From assembly GCF_902499125.1 (NCBI RefSeq), contig NZ_CABVPX010000043.1, positions 1 through 61,396 on the forward strand: a DNA stretch of 61,396 nt, given 5' to 3'. Both the position numbers and the translations under genes were made by a program. Within the stretch, counting starts at the first letter, position 1. The number at the start of each line of letters is the position of its first letter. The notes beneath the pieces are model-generated. The model saw only the letters and a list, made by a program, of their open reading frames with translations, ran no database searches and had not been told where the DNA came from. Below are positions 49,979 to 58,882 of the stretch, piece after piece. This DNA comes from Burkholderia arboris. GTDB taxonomy: Bacteria; Pseudomonadota; Gammaproteobacteria; Burkholderiales; Burkholderiaceae.

Positions 49979-50509
49979 ATGGCACCGAACACGACGACGA
50001 TCGACATCCGCGCCGCCACATCCGTCGACGCACCGGCCATCGCCGATATTCACGTTGCGTCGTGGCAAGCGACCTACACGGACATCATGCCGGCGCCGTT
50101 CCTCGCCGGCCTGTCGGTCGAAAAGCGCACGGCCGCGTGGCGCTATGCGCTCGGCGCCGGACGGCCACGGGTCGCGCTTGCGATCACGAACGACGTGCCA
50201 GCCGGCTGGATCGCCTACGGTCCGACGCGCGACACCGACAAGGATCGCGGCTGGGCCGAAATCGAAGCGATCTACCTGCATCCGTCGTATTGCGGACAAG
50301 GCATCGGCGCGGCGCTGGTCGATCATGCGTGCCGGTCGCTGCATGATGCCGGCCATGCCTGGGTGTCGCTGTGGGTACTGATCAAGAACCGCCGGGCCAG
50401 GGCATTCTACGAACGCGAAGGCTTCGTCGCCGAAGACGACATCAAGACGTTCGAGATCGGCGGGACGCCGATCGAGGAAGTACGCTACTGGCGCGCACTA
50501 CCGAAGTGA
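49979..50509 (+). CDS. GNAT-family N-acetyltransferase
   Basis: A 176-residue acetyltransferase. The N terminus IRAATSVDAPAIADIHVASW is typical of the large GNAT group also containing phosphinothricin-type enzymes. The acetyl-CoA site is IYLHPSYCGQGIGAALVDHA, followed by VSLWVLIKNRRARAFYEREG. AGG precedes the ATG at 49979. Its last 12 bases overlap, tail to tail, the end of the convergent lysR-type gene. Substrate unknown. Confidence 0.85.
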   Translation: MAPNTTTIDIRAATSVDAPAIADIHVASWQATYTDIMPAPFLAGLSVEKRTAAWRYALGAGRPRVALAITNDVPAGWIAYGPTRDTDKDRGWAEIEAIYLHPSYCGQGIGAALVDHACRSLHDAGHAWVSLWVLIKNRRARAFYEREGFVAEDDIKTFEIGGTPIEEVRYWRALPK

Positions 50510-51436
50510 CCGCGACGACGGCATCGCTTCCTCCACCGCCAGCCGCTCCTGCATCATCTGCAGCAACTCGCGAATCTTCGCGTTGACCGAATTCCGGCTC
50601 GCATAAGCGGCGTGCAGCTCCAGCGGCGCAGGCGTCATCTCCAGCGGCACGCGCACCAGCCGCCCCTCCGCCAGCGCCGCCGCGCACGCGCGCTCGACGA
50701 GAATCGCGAAGCCGATCCCGTTCACCGCAGCCAGACCGGCCATCTCGCCGCTGTTGACGCGATACCGGCTCGCAACCGGAATCTTGTGAATCCGCCCGTC
50801 GCGGTCGGCGAACTGCCACGGCTGCCCTTTCAGCGTGCTCAAGGTCGTGATGCACGGCAGTTGCCGAAGCTGTTCCGTCCGGGTCGGCAATCCCGTGCGT
50901 TCGACGAGCGATGGCGCGGCCACGACGACACTCGGCAAACGCACGAGCGGCCTGACGACGAACGCACTGTCGTCCAGCTTCCCGCGATTGACGATGATCG
51001 ACAGGTCGATATCGTCGCGCAGCGTCGACACGCCCGCGAGGCTCGTATCGCAGTCGATTTCGACGCGCGGGTGGCGGCTCGCGAATTCCGCGACGATCGG
51101 CCCGAGCATGCGGGGCCCGATTTCGCCCGGTACGCAGAGCTTCAGCACGCCGCGCAGCTCCGTCTGCTGCGACGTCAGTTCGAATTCGGCCTGCGTCAGC
51201 GCATCGAGCATCGGCCGTGCGCGCTCGTGCAGCAAACGCCCGGCCTCCGTCATGCGCAGGTGTCGCGTGCTGCGCTCCAGCAGACGCGCGCCGAGCCTCG
51301 ACTCCAGCTGCGCGACGTGGCGGCTGACGTTGGAACCCGGCATCGCCAGCACGCGCGCGGCGCCGGCGAAGCTGCCTTCGTCGACGACCGACACGAATAC
51401 ACGCACCGCATTCAGATCCAGCTTGCTACGCATCAT
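50498..51436 (-). CDS. LysR-family transcriptional regulator
   Basis: A 312-residue regulator. The DNA-binding domain is at about 5-65 (LDLNAVRVFVSVVDEGSFAG, then AARVLAMPGSNVSRHVAQLE) and the effector domain follows (LKLCVPGEIGPRMLGPIVAE). It belongs to the AaeR/CrgA-like branch. Divergent from a flavin monooxygenase gene, which it probably controls. The frame begins with two adjacent ATG codons (51436 and 51433). The 136-base intergenic region has an A/T-rich centre near 51440-51470. Confidence 0.87.
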   Translation of the reverse strand: MMRSKLDLNAVRVFVSVVDEGSFAGAARVLAMPGSNVSRHVAQLESRLGARLLERSTRHLRMTEAGRLLHERARPMLDALTQAEFELTSQQTELRGVLKLCVPGEIGPRMLGPIVAEFASRHPRVEIDCDTSLAGVSTLRDDIDLSIIVNRGKLDDSAFVVRPLVRLPSVVVAAPSLVERTGLPTRTEQLRQLPCITTLSTLKGQPWQFADRDGRIHKIPVASRYRVNSGEMAGLAAVNGIGFAILVERACAAALAEGRLVRVPLEMTPAPLELHAAYASRNSVNAKIRELLQMMQERLAVEEAMPSSRSLR

Positions 51437-51572
51437 TAGCCCATTTCAGATATCAAAGTGTGCCGTTTTTCACGGCTTATCCCGCCACAGACCATAATTT
51501 ACGATGCCCATCCCGTCAATGCGACGCCCCCGCGGCCACGCGAACGCTCGCACGACACAAGGAAGGAGCGTC

Positions 51573-52751
51573 ATGAACATTGCAATCCTGGGCGCCGGCG
51601 TGGCCGGCATGAGCACTGCACTCGCGCTCGCCGGGCGTGGTCACGAGATCAGGCTGTATGAACGCATGCCGTCGGAATCGACGATGGGCGCGGGCGTGGT
51701 GCTGTGGCCGAATGCCGGCTTCGTCCTCTCGCAGCTCGGCCTGCTGCCGGACATCGTCGAGGCAGGCGGCCGCATGAACGCGATGCAGCGCATCGACCGG
51801 CACGGCAACCCGCTCAAGGTCACCGATATCCGCGCACTCGATCGCCGCATGGGTTTCCCGACCTATTCGATCCTGCGGCGCGATCTCCAGGCCGTGCTGG
51901 CACGGCACCTCGCGGCGCGCGGTATCGACGTCCACTTCGGCCACGGCGCAACGTCCATCGACGCCGGGACGGACGGCCGTGCTGTCGTTCGCTTCGACAA
52001 TGGAACGACGATCGCCCCCGATCTCGTCATCGGCGCGGACGGCCGCATGAACTCCGTCGCGCGGCGTCATGTGATCGGCGACAACACGCCCGTCTATCAG
52101 GGATTCGTCAACTGGATCGGCATCGCGCAAAGCGATGCGCCGCTCGTCGACGAGGTGTCGATATCCGACTACTGGGGCACGCGCGAGCGGTTCGGCATCG
52201 TCGCGGTGGACCGGCATCGCCTGTACTGGGCAGCGGCATGGCCCGAAGCCGGTCCGGACGATGCAACGGAAAGCGATCCGGGCGCGATGCTGGAACGGCG
52301 CTTCCGGGCGTGGCCGGCGACCATCGCGAACGTGCTACGCGCGACGTCGGCGGACACGATCGCGAAGATCCGCGTGCACGATCTCGACCCCGTCGACGTG
52401 TGGCACCGCGGCAATGTTCTGCTGATCGGCGACGCCGCGCACGCGTCGCTACCGACCTCCGGACAAGGCGCATGCCAGGCGCTCGAGGATGCGTGGCATC
52501 TGGCCCGGTGTCTCGACGAATACGGTGCAGGCAACGGCGGCGGCCTCGATGCCGCGCTCACATCGTTCACGATGCGGCGCAGCCCGAAAACCGCGGCGAT
52601 CATCGCGCGTGCGCGTGATTTCGCGCACCTGTTATTCAGCGAGGACGTGAACGAAAGCGCGCGACAACAGATCGATCCGGTCGCCGAAATCGAAGCCCTG
52701 ACGAGCGCCTGGGGCGCGCACCTGCCGATGACGCAGGCGCGCGGACGATAA
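51573..52751 (+). CDS. FAD-dependent aromatic monooxygenase (salicylate-hydroxylase-like)
   Basis: A 392-residue group A flavoprotein monooxygenase. FAD is bound by MNIAILGAGVAGMSTALALA; the DG motif is DLVIGADGRMNSVARRHV; the GD motif is VLLIGDAAHASLPTSGQGAC. These would hydroxylate an aromatic ring using NAD(P)H and oxygen. The ATG at 51573 has AAGGAG upstream, which rules out the 23-codon extension. Paired with the divergent LysR regulator; substrate not determined. Confidence 0.88.
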   Translation: MNIAILGAGVAGMSTALALAGRGHEIRLYERMPSESTMGAGVVLWPNAGFVLSQLGLLPDIVEAGGRMNAMQRIDRHGNPLKVTDIRALDRRMGFPTYSILRRDLQAVLARHLAARGIDVHFGHGATSIDAGTDGRAVVRFDNGTTIAPDLVIGADGRMNSVARRHVIGDNTPVYQGFVNWIGIAQSDAPLVDEVSISDYWGTRERFGIVAVDRHRLYWAAAWPEAGPDDATESDPGAMLERRFRAWPATIANVLRATSADTIAKIRVHDLDPVDVWHRGNVLLIGDAAHASLPTSGQGACQALEDAWHLARCLDEYGAGNGGGLDAALTSFTMRRSPKTAAIIARARDFAHLLFSEDVNESARQQIDPVAEIEALTSAWGAHLPMTQARGR

Positions 52752-52774
52752 GGCCCGCGAGGAGCCGCATCCGG

Positions 52775-54121
52775 TCACAAAAACCACCGGTACTCCCGCG
52801 CCCCGATCTCGTTGCGAAAATCCAGCTCCTCCTGGCGCTTGTTCTCGCAATAGACCATCACGAACTCGCTGCCGAGCCCTTCGCGCACGGCCGGGTGATC
52901 CTGCATCGCGGCAACCGACGACAGCATCTCCTTCGGGAAATCGATGCCGCTGCCGCGATCCTCGTTGAGCGGCGCAATCGGTTCGATCTTCGCATCGAGC
53001 CCATGCTCCATTCCCGACAGGATCGCCGCGAGCACCAGATACGGGTTCGCATCCGCGCTCGCGAGACGGTGCTCGATCCGCAGGTTGCGTGCATCCGACT
53101 CCGGAATCCGGATGCACGCATCGCGATCCTCGAAGCCCCAGCTCGCACGGCTCGCCGCGTTCACCATCGATCCGTAGCGCCGGAACGCATTGTGGTTCGG
53201 CGCGAACACCGGCATGCAGTGCGGCAACAGCGCGAGACACCCGGCCACCGCGTGCCGCAGCGGCCGCTGGCCGTCCGCGGCGAGCAGGTTGCGCCCCGCG
53301 TCGTCGTACAGGCTCACGTGCACGTGCATCCCGCTGCCCGGCGCATGCAGGTACGGCTTGCCCATGAAGCTCGCGCGATAGCCGTGTTGCAACGCGACGC
53401 CGCGCGTGCTGCGGCAGAACAGCGCCGACCAGTCGGCCGCGCGCAGCGCGTCGTCGGTGTGCCCGAAATTGATCTCGAACTGGCCGGGCCCGAGCTCGGC
53501 CGTAATCACCGTCGCATCGACGCCCTGCTCGCACGCGGCTTCGACCATCTCGTGCAGCACGTCGGAGAAGCGTGACAGGCGCTCGATATGCATGTTGGGC
53601 TGATCGTCGCGGTCGTCGCTCAGGCGGTCGCGCGGATACTGCGGCATCCCGTCCGCGAGCTGTGCGGCGAACAGGTAGAACTCGAGCTCGAACGCGACGA
53701 CCGGCCGGATGCCGCGCGCCGCAAACCGCCGCAACACGCGCGCGAGCACCTCGCGCGGCTCGAACTCGATCGGTGCATCGGTGCCGTCGGAGCTGATCAG
53801 CATCTGCGCAAGCGGCTGCCGCTCCCAGCGCACGGGCTTCAGCGTACCGGGAATCAGGCGGCGCGGTGCATCGGGATCGCCGTCGTTGAAGCAGTAATCG
53901 CCGATCTTGTAGAGGCCGCCTTGCGTGCCGAGCAGCACGCAGTTCTGCGGCAGCTTCAACAGCGAACCCGACGCGACCTTCTCGAGTGCGTCGATCGGAT
54001 AGCGCTTGCCGTAGAAATGCCCGGGCAGGTCGAGGCAGATCAGGTCGACATAACGGATCTCGGGGTGTGCCTGCCGGAATGCGCGGACTTCACTGACCAG
54101 CGCGGGAACGACGTCAGCCAT
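52775..54121 (-). CDS. puuA: Glutamine-synthetase-family gamma-glutamylpolyamine synthetase (PuuA-like)
   Basis: A 448-residue ligase of the GlnA-III/PuuA group, expected to join glutamate to putrescine or another amine. Glutamine-synthetase blocks are VAFELEFYLFA (metal ligands), AELGPGQFEINFGHTDDALR, PGSGMHVHVSLYDDAG, RIEHRLASADANPYL (active-site Arg and ATP binding). Length and the lack of a long N-terminal extension match PuuA. It is the third gene of the minus-strand unit puuB-puuR-puuA, 152 bases after puuR. Its presence near the SpeD/SpeE-type locus gives a second link to polyamines. Confidence 0.87.
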   Translation of the reverse strand: MADVVPALVSEVRAFRQAHPEIRYVDLICLDLPGHFYGKRYPIDALEKVASGSLLKLPQNCVLLGTQGGLYKIGDYCFNDGDPDAPRRLIPGTLKPVRWERQPLAQMLISSDGTDAPIEFEPREVLARVLRRFAARGIRPVVAFELEFYLFAAQLADGMPQYPRDRLSDDRDDQPNMHIERLSRFSDVLHEMVEAACEQGVDATVITAELGPGQFEINFGHTDDALRAADWSALFCRSTRGVALQHGYRASFMGKPYLHAPGSGMHVHVSLYDDAGRNLLAADGQRPLRHAVAGCLALLPHCMPVFAPNHNAFRRYGSMVNAASRASWGFEDRDACIRIPESDARNLRIEHRLASADANPYLVLAAILSGMEHGLDAKIEPIAPLNEDRGSGIDFPKEMLSSVAAMQDHPAVREGLGSEFVMVYCENKRQEELDFRNEIGAREYRWFL

Positions 54122-54273
54122 GTCTCATCCTTTCCATGTCTTGTATGACGGTGCCGCAGCGCGGCGAACCGGATTCATGCGGCATGCCGAACGACGCACG
54201 CCGCATGTCAATCAGTACTGCGAACAGGCTGCGGGGCGCGCCGGCATGCAGCACCGACCGCCCCGCCGACAAC

Positions 54274-54831
54274 TCAGGTGAATACCCAGATCACGCGCGT
54301 CGGCGCATCGGTCAGGTTGGCGTAACGGAAGCGCTTGTGCGCGGGAAGCTGGAACGCATCGTTCGGGCCGAGCGTGACGGGCGTGTCGTCATCGTCGATC
54401 CAGATCGTCAGCGCGCCTTCCAGCACGAAGCCGCCCTGCTCGTCGCTGTCGTCGACCGGTCGCTCGCCGCTGCTCGCGCCCGGCGCCAGATGGCTTTCGA
54501 GAATCGAGAAGCGCGAGCGCATGTTCGGCGACACGAGGATGTCGGTGATGCCGGCCGCGTAATACACGGTGCGCCGCTCGTCGGGCCGCGTGACCCACGG
54601 CACGCTGCGCGGCTTGCTCAGGCTGTAGAAATACGTGGTCGGCACGCCGAGTGCCTCGCCGATCGCGGTGAGATCCGCGACCGTCGGGCGCGACAGCCCG
54701 CGCTCGACCTGCGACAGAAAGCCGACCGAGCGGCCGATCCGTTCGGCGAGATCGTTGAGCGTGACCTTGCGATGCTTGCGCAGATCGCGGATCAGGATCG
54801 CCAGACTTTCTATCTCTTCCTGTTCGTTCAT
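54274..54831 (-). CDS. puuR: PuuR-like regulator (XRE helix-turn-helix plus cupin)
   Basis: A 185-residue repressor. Residues about 12-70 are an XRE/Cro helix-turn-helix (LRKHRKVTLNDLAERIGRSV then GFLSQVERGLSRPTVADLTA). Residues about 110-185 are a cupin (GGFVLEGALTIWIDDDDTPV, then LGPNDAFQLPAHKRFRYANL). This matches E. coli PuuR, the putrescine-responsive repressor of the puu genes. It lies between puuB and puuA, 16 bases after puuB. A cluster of TGAAA half-sites upstream of puuB is its likely target. Confidence 0.87.
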   Translation of the reverse strand: MNEQEEIESLAILIRDLRKHRKVTLNDLAERIGRSVGFLSQVERGLSRPTVADLTAIGEALGVPTTYFYSLSKPRSVPWVTRPDERRTVYYAAGITDILVSPNMRSRFSILESHLAPGASSGERPVDDSDEQGGFVLEGALTIWIDDDDTPVTLGPNDAFQLPAHKRFRYANLTDAPTRVIWVFT

Positions 54832-54847
54832 GACGGGTTCCGGTGAG

Positions 54848-56137
54848 TCAGACGGTATCGCGCAGACGGTACCAGGCCTTGCCGATCGCTTCCAGCGGCG
54901 CGGCGAGCCGGTCGCCGCCGGGGAAACGCGGGTTGCGGATGCGCTGGTACTGCGCGAGCAGGCGTTCGTCGCCGAGCACGGCGTCGGCCACCGCGCGCGC
55001 GCCGGCGAGCGTCGGCAGCACGCCGTGCCCCGAGAAGCCCTGCAACCAGAAGCGCTGCCCGTGGCGGCCGATGTCCGGCGTGCGGCGCATGCTGATGTCG
55101 ATGTGGCCGCCCCATGCGTAGTCGAGCGTCACGCCGGCCAGTTGCGGGAACACGCGTTCGAGGTGCGGGCGCGTCGCCGCTGCGATGTCGGCGGGAATGC
55201 CGCCGAGGTACGTGCAGCCGCCGCCGAACAGCAGCCGGTTGTCGGGGCTCAGGCGGAAGTAGTCGGGCACGAACTGGTTGTCGATCACGCAGCTGTTCTG
55301 CGGCAGCAGCGCACGCGCGACGTCGGGCGCAAGCGGTGCGGTCGCGACCTGATAGGTGCCGACCGGCAGCAGCCGGCGCGCGAGATCGCGATCGAGCCGG
55401 TCGACGTATGCGTTGCACGCCAGCACGAGCACGTCCGCGCGCACTTCGCCGCGCGCCGTGCGGGCAATATGGCCACCGGCCGTCTCGCGGCAGTCGAGCA
55501 CGCGGCTCTGCTCGAAGATGCGCCCGCCCGCACGCTCGATCGTCTGCGCGAGGCCGAGCGCGAGCTTCAGCGGGTTCAGGTGGCCGGCCTCCGGATCGTG
55601 CAGCGCCGCAAGATAGCGCGTACCGCCGATCCATTCGGGCATCTCGTCACGGCCGATCACGCGCAGCCGGTCATAGCCCCAGCGCTCGGCGGCCTCTTCG
55701 CGGGCCTGTTCGAGCATCGCGACGCGCCGCGGCCGTAGCGCGGCCCACAGGCTGCCGGGCCGGTAATCGATGTCGAAACCATGCCGCACCGGCAGTTCGC
55801 GCACCTCGGCCGCCGCCCAGCGCATGCTGTCCCACAGCAGGCGCGCGCCGTCGCGGCCGAGCGAATCCTCGAGCGGCTGCATGTCGCACGACCAGCCGAG
55901 CAGCGCCTGTCCGCCGTTGCGGCCCGACGCAGCCCATGCGACGCGGCTCGCTTCGAGCACGACCACGCGCTTGCCGGCGAGTGCCAGGCGCAACGCCGTA
56001 TGCAGCCCGCTGAAGCCCGCGCCGACGACGAGCACATCGGCGTCGATGCGGTCGTCCAGTTCCGGACGATGCGGGATCGGCGCCGGGTAGGTGCCGGCGT
56101 AGTAGCTTGCGACGTGACGGTCGGACTGCACGAACAT
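54848..56137 (-). CDS. puuB: FAD-dependent gamma-glutamylputrescine oxidase (PuuB-like)
   Basis: A 429-residue DAO-family flavoenzyme. The FAD site is DVLVVGAGFSGLHTALRLAL (about 45-64), then GRNGGQALLGW, DYRPGSLWAALR and the C-terminal GFSGHGVLPTLAGARAVADA typical of PuuB/OrdL. It would oxidise gamma-glutamylputrescine to the aldehyde. The ATG at 56137 has GGGAG upstream; a further 12 codons lie in the A/T-rich control region. First gene of the puu unit; puuC and puuD homologues are not in the window. Confidence 0.87.
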   Translation of the reverse strand: MFVQSDRHVASYYAGTYPAPIPHRPELDDRIDADVLVVGAGFSGLHTALRLALAGKRVVVLEASRVAWAASGRNGGQALLGWSCDMQPLEDSLGRDGARLLWDSMRWAAAEVRELPVRHGFDIDYRPGSLWAALRPRRVAMLEQAREEAAERWGYDRLRVIGRDEMPEWIGGTRYLAALHDPEAGHLNPLKLALGLAQTIERAGGRIFEQSRVLDCRETAGGHIARTARGEVRADVLVLACNAYVDRLDRDLARRLLPVGTYQVATAPLAPDVARALLPQNSCVIDNQFVPDYFRLSPDNRLLFGGGCTYLGGIPADIAAATRPHLERVFPQLAGVTLDYAWGGHIDISMRRTPDIGRHGQRFWLQGFSGHGVLPTLAGARAVADAVLGDERLLAQYQRIRNPRFPGGDRLAAPLEAIGKAWYRLRDTV

Positions 56138-56148
56138 GCGGACTCCCG

Positions 56149-56196
56149 TGAAAATTACGCCGATAAATTTCATGAAAAATTAGCACGGCAATTTCA
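56149..56196 (-). promoter_or_regulatory. Candidate PuuR operator region
   Basis: This is an A/T-rich island in GC-rich DNA with three related elements: TGAAAATT (56149-56156), TGAAAAATT (56173-56181) and the inverted AATTTCA (56190-56196), plus a TTTCATGAAA palindrome at 56168-56177. It lies just upstream of the puuB start codon (56137), where a PuuR-type repressor would act. Confidence 0.5.
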
Positions 56197-56419
56197 CGCA
56201 GGCAAGCGTGTCAATAAGCGCTCGTATCGTCGGAATAATGAAAGATTGCCCACGCGCCGGCGTGCCGCTTGCGCAGGCAGCACAGCACTGTGCTGCCGCC
56301 TGTATCTTTTTCCCGGAGCGGGTGCGGCCGATAATGCGTGCAGACAGCCCCGCCCTCGCGGCCCGGCCACTCGCACCGCGAAGACCGCCGAACCGCGCAC
56401 CGACACCAGGAGGCACGGC

Positions 56420-56647
56420 ATGAGCACACCATTCAGGCTGGGCGACCGCGTCCGCTGGAACTCCGAGGCCGGCTACGTGACCGGCACGATCGTCGCGATC
56501 CACACCGCCGACTTCGACTACAAGGGCCATTGCCATCGCGCGTCGCCCGGCGATCCGCAGTACGAGATCAAGAGCGACCGGACCGACCACATCGCCGCGC
56601 ATCGCGGCCGCGTGCTCGAACGCATCACCGGCAAGGATCACGCATGA
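56420..56647 (+). CDS. DUF2945 (hypervirulence-associated TUDOR-type) protein
   Basis: A 75-residue basic protein with CAGGAGG before the ATG. The SH3-like DUF2945 pattern is clear: FRLGDRVRWNSEAGYVTGTI, then QYEIKSDRTDHIAAHRGRVL. Function unknown; the fold suggests binding of nucleic acid or peptide. It overlaps the DUF488 gene by four bases (ATGA), so the two are made together. Confidence 0.85.
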   Translation: MSTPFRLGDRVRWNSEAGYVTGTIVAIHTADFDYKGHCHRASPGDPQYEIKSDRTDHIAAHRGRVLERITGKDHA

Positions 56648-57207
56648 CCTACCCGTTCTACACGATCGGCCATTCGAACCGCACGCTCGACGAATTCGTC
56701 GGCCTGCTCGATGCGGCCGGGATCGCGCTGCTCGCGGATATCCGCAAGATGACGCGCTCGCGCACCCATCCTCAGTTCAACGAAGCGACGCTGCCGGAGG
56801 CACTGGCTGCCGACGATATTGCGTACGAACACATCGCGACACTCGGCGGCCTGCGCGGCAAATCGCGCGACGTGCCCGACGACATCAACGATTTCTGGAC
56901 GAACCGCAGCTTCCACCGCTACGCCGATTACGCGCTGTCGCCGGAATTTCGTTCGGGCCTCGATCAGCTGATCGCACGGGGGCACGAGCAGCGCTGCGCG
57001 ATCATGTGTTCGGAAGCCGTGTGGTGGCGCTGTCACCGGCGCATCGTGTCCGACTACCTGATCGCGCGCGGCGAGACGGTACTGCACATCATGGGCCGCA
57101 ATCGCGTGGAGCCTGCGCGCCTCACGGCCGGCGCAGTCGTCCGGCCGGACGGCACGATCGTGTATCCGGACGTCGAAGGCGGCGCCGCACCGGAGTGCGA
57201 TAACTGA
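56644..57207 (+). CDS. DUF488 family protein
   Basis: A 187-residue protein with the DUF488 pattern: FYTIGHSNRTLDEFVGLLDA, LLADIRKMTRSRTHPQFNEA, AYEHIATLGGLRGK, and a Cys/Trp-rich block (CAIMCSEAVWWRCHRRIVSD) that may bind metal. Function unknown. Its start overlaps the DUF2945 stop, a recurring pairing in Proteobacteria. Confidence 0.87.
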   Translation: MTYPFYTIGHSNRTLDEFVGLLDAAGIALLADIRKMTRSRTHPQFNEATLPEALAADDIAYEHIATLGGLRGKSRDVPDDINDFWTNRSFHRYADYALSPEFRSGLDQLIARGHEQRCAIMCSEAVWWRCHRRIVSDYLIARGETVLHIMGRNRVEPARLTAGAVVRPDGTIVYPDVEGGAAPECDN

Positions 57208-57274
57208 CAGTTTCTCGTCCGGGGGCTTTTCATTAGATTGGCGACACGATCCATGCAACGTCTCGCTCCCCGAC

Positions 57275-58423
57275 ATGACTCTCACTGCCAGCGAAGCACA
57301 GCACACGACGACCGCCACGTATCGCGACATCGCTGAACGCCATGCGCGGTCCGCCCCTTCCGGCGCTTTCCATCGCGCTGCCTGGGATGCATTGTCCGAT
57401 GCGGGACTGTGGCGCCTGCCGGTACCGCGCGAACTCGGCGGCGCGGGCGGCACGTGGCACGACTTCATCGATGCGTTCGAGGCGATCGCCGCAGCGCTGC
57501 GCTCGGTCGGCTTCGCGATGGCGCTCGCCAATCAGGCGACGCTGATTCGCGCAATCGTCGCCTACGGTTCCGACGCGCAGCGTGCGCGGCATCTGCCGCA
57601 GCTGCTGTCCGGCGCCATCGGCGCCACGGCGATCTCGGAGAAAGGCACCGGCACCGAGGTGCGCGCGCTCGAAACATGCGTCGTTCGCGACGGCGAACAC
57701 TACCGGCTCGACGGCCACAAGTACAACATCAGCCACGCGCCCGAAGCGCGCCTGATGATGATCGTCGCGACCCTGACCGGTGACGGCAAGCCGACCACCG
57801 CGCTGGTGCTGATCGATCCCGAACGTGAAGGCGTTCAGCGCAGTGCGCCGCAAGCGACGTTCGGCGTCGCGGATCTGCCGATCGGCGACCTCACGTTGTC
57901 CGGCGTGCACGTCGACGCCGACGAACTGCTCGGCGCGCCCGGCGACGGATTGCGCCTGCTGATGGACATCGCGTCGATGAATCGCGCGCTGTTCGGCCTG
58001 CTGTGCGCGAACGTCACGCAGCCGTTCCTTGCCGACGCACTCGCGCACGCCGGCGGCCGCAAGACGCTCGGCGTCGCGCTGGACGCGCATCAGCACGTCC
58101 AGCGCCGGCTGGTCGACGTTCACGTCGGCATCGAACGCACGCGCTGGACGGCGCGCGCCGCACTCGACCTGCTCATCGGTCAGCACCCCGAAGCGCTCGC
58201 GAACTGCTCGATCGCGAAGCTCGCGGGCGCACGCGATCTCGCACAGGCCGCGCTGCACCTCCTCGCGATTCACGGTAGCGACGGCTACCGGCGCGGCCCG
58301 CTCGCCACCTTCGTCGCGGACGCGCTCGCGATGGGCTCGGCCGGCGGCACCGAGGAAATGCATTACCGGAACATCTTCAGCCAGTTGCAACGACGCGCGG
58401 CCGCCACGGCGCGCGCGGCGTGA
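57275..58423 (+). CDS. Acyl-CoA-dehydrogenase-like flavoprotein (possible TdaE-type oxygenase)
   Basis: A 382-residue ACAD-fold protein. The N-terminal helical domain (AWDALSDAGLWRLPVPRELG) and middle beta domain (AISEKGTGTEVRALETCVVR, then HKYNISHAPEARLMMIV) are normal. At the C terminus the usual Y-E-G-T segment reads AGGTEEMHYRNIFSQ, so the catalytic Glu of classical short/medium-chain dehydrogenases is not in its place. This suggests another flavin reaction, such as the CoA-ester oxygenation of TdaE in troponoid pathways. First gene of the operon that leaves the window on the right. Confidence 0.75.
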   Translation: MTLTASEAQHTTTATYRDIAERHARSAPSGAFHRAAWDALSDAGLWRLPVPRELGGAGGTWHDFIDAFEAIAAALRSVGFAMALANQATLIRAIVAYGSDAQRARHLPQLLSGAIGATAISEKGTGTEVRALETCVVRDGEHYRLDGHKYNISHAPEARLMMIVATLTGDGKPTTALVLIDPEREGVQRSAPQATFGVADLPIGDLTLSGVHVDADELLGAPGDGLRLLMDIASMNRALFGLLCANVTQPFLADALAHAGGRKTLGVALDAHQHVQRRLVDVHVGIERTRWTARAALDLLIGQHPEALANCSIAKLAGARDLAQAALHLLAIHGSDGYRRGPLATFVADALAMGSAGGTEEMHYRNIFSQLQRRAAATARAA

Positions 58424-58460
58424 CCGCTCACCCTTTTCATCCCCCCTCGAGGAGCTTCCC

Positions 58461-58865
58461 TTGACTATCCAGACTGGCCTGCGCGCCCGCGCCACCCACC
58501 GCGTCGACACGATTTCGCTCGCCGATCAATGGGGCGGCGAAGCGCACGCGCTCGCGAGCCCGATCATGATCATCTTCATCGAACAGACCTGCATGCAGGC
58601 GACCGATCACCTGCTGCCGGCCGGACAGATGACGGTCGGCTACAACTTCGAGATCAAGCATCTCGCACCGACGCCGCCCGAATGGGACGTGACGATCGAT
58701 GCCGAACTGATCGAGGTCGACGGCCGCATGATGACGTACCGGGTCGAAGTGCGCGATGCGGTGGGTGTCGTCGGCGAAGGCGTGCATACGCGCTGCGCCG
58801 TCAGCCGCGACGGCTTCCATCGCCGTCTCGACGAGCGGCGCGACAGCGCGGCGCTCGCACGCTAA
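58461..58865 (+). CDS. FlK-like hotdog thioesterase
   Basis: A 134-residue hotdog-fold protein related to fluoroacetyl-CoA thioesterase. SPIMIIFIEQTCMQATDHLL aligns with the FlK catalytic Thr/Glu helix (Ser in place of Thr; Glu kept) and VGYNFEIKHLAPTPPEW holds the catalytic His. Translation starts at TTG 58461, supported by GAGGAG six bases upstream; no ATG fits. TdaD-type thioesterases of troponoid clusters belong to the same family and also accompany an ACAD-like flavoprotein. Confidence 0.78.
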   Translation: MTIQTGLRARATHRVDTISLADQWGGEAHALASPIMIIFIEQTCMQATDHLLPAGQMTVGYNFEIKHLAPTPPEWDVTIDAELIEVDGRMMTYRVEVRDAVGVVGEGVHTRCAVSRDGFHRRLDERRDSAALAR

Positions 58866-58882
58866 CGAGCCGGAGCCCGACC

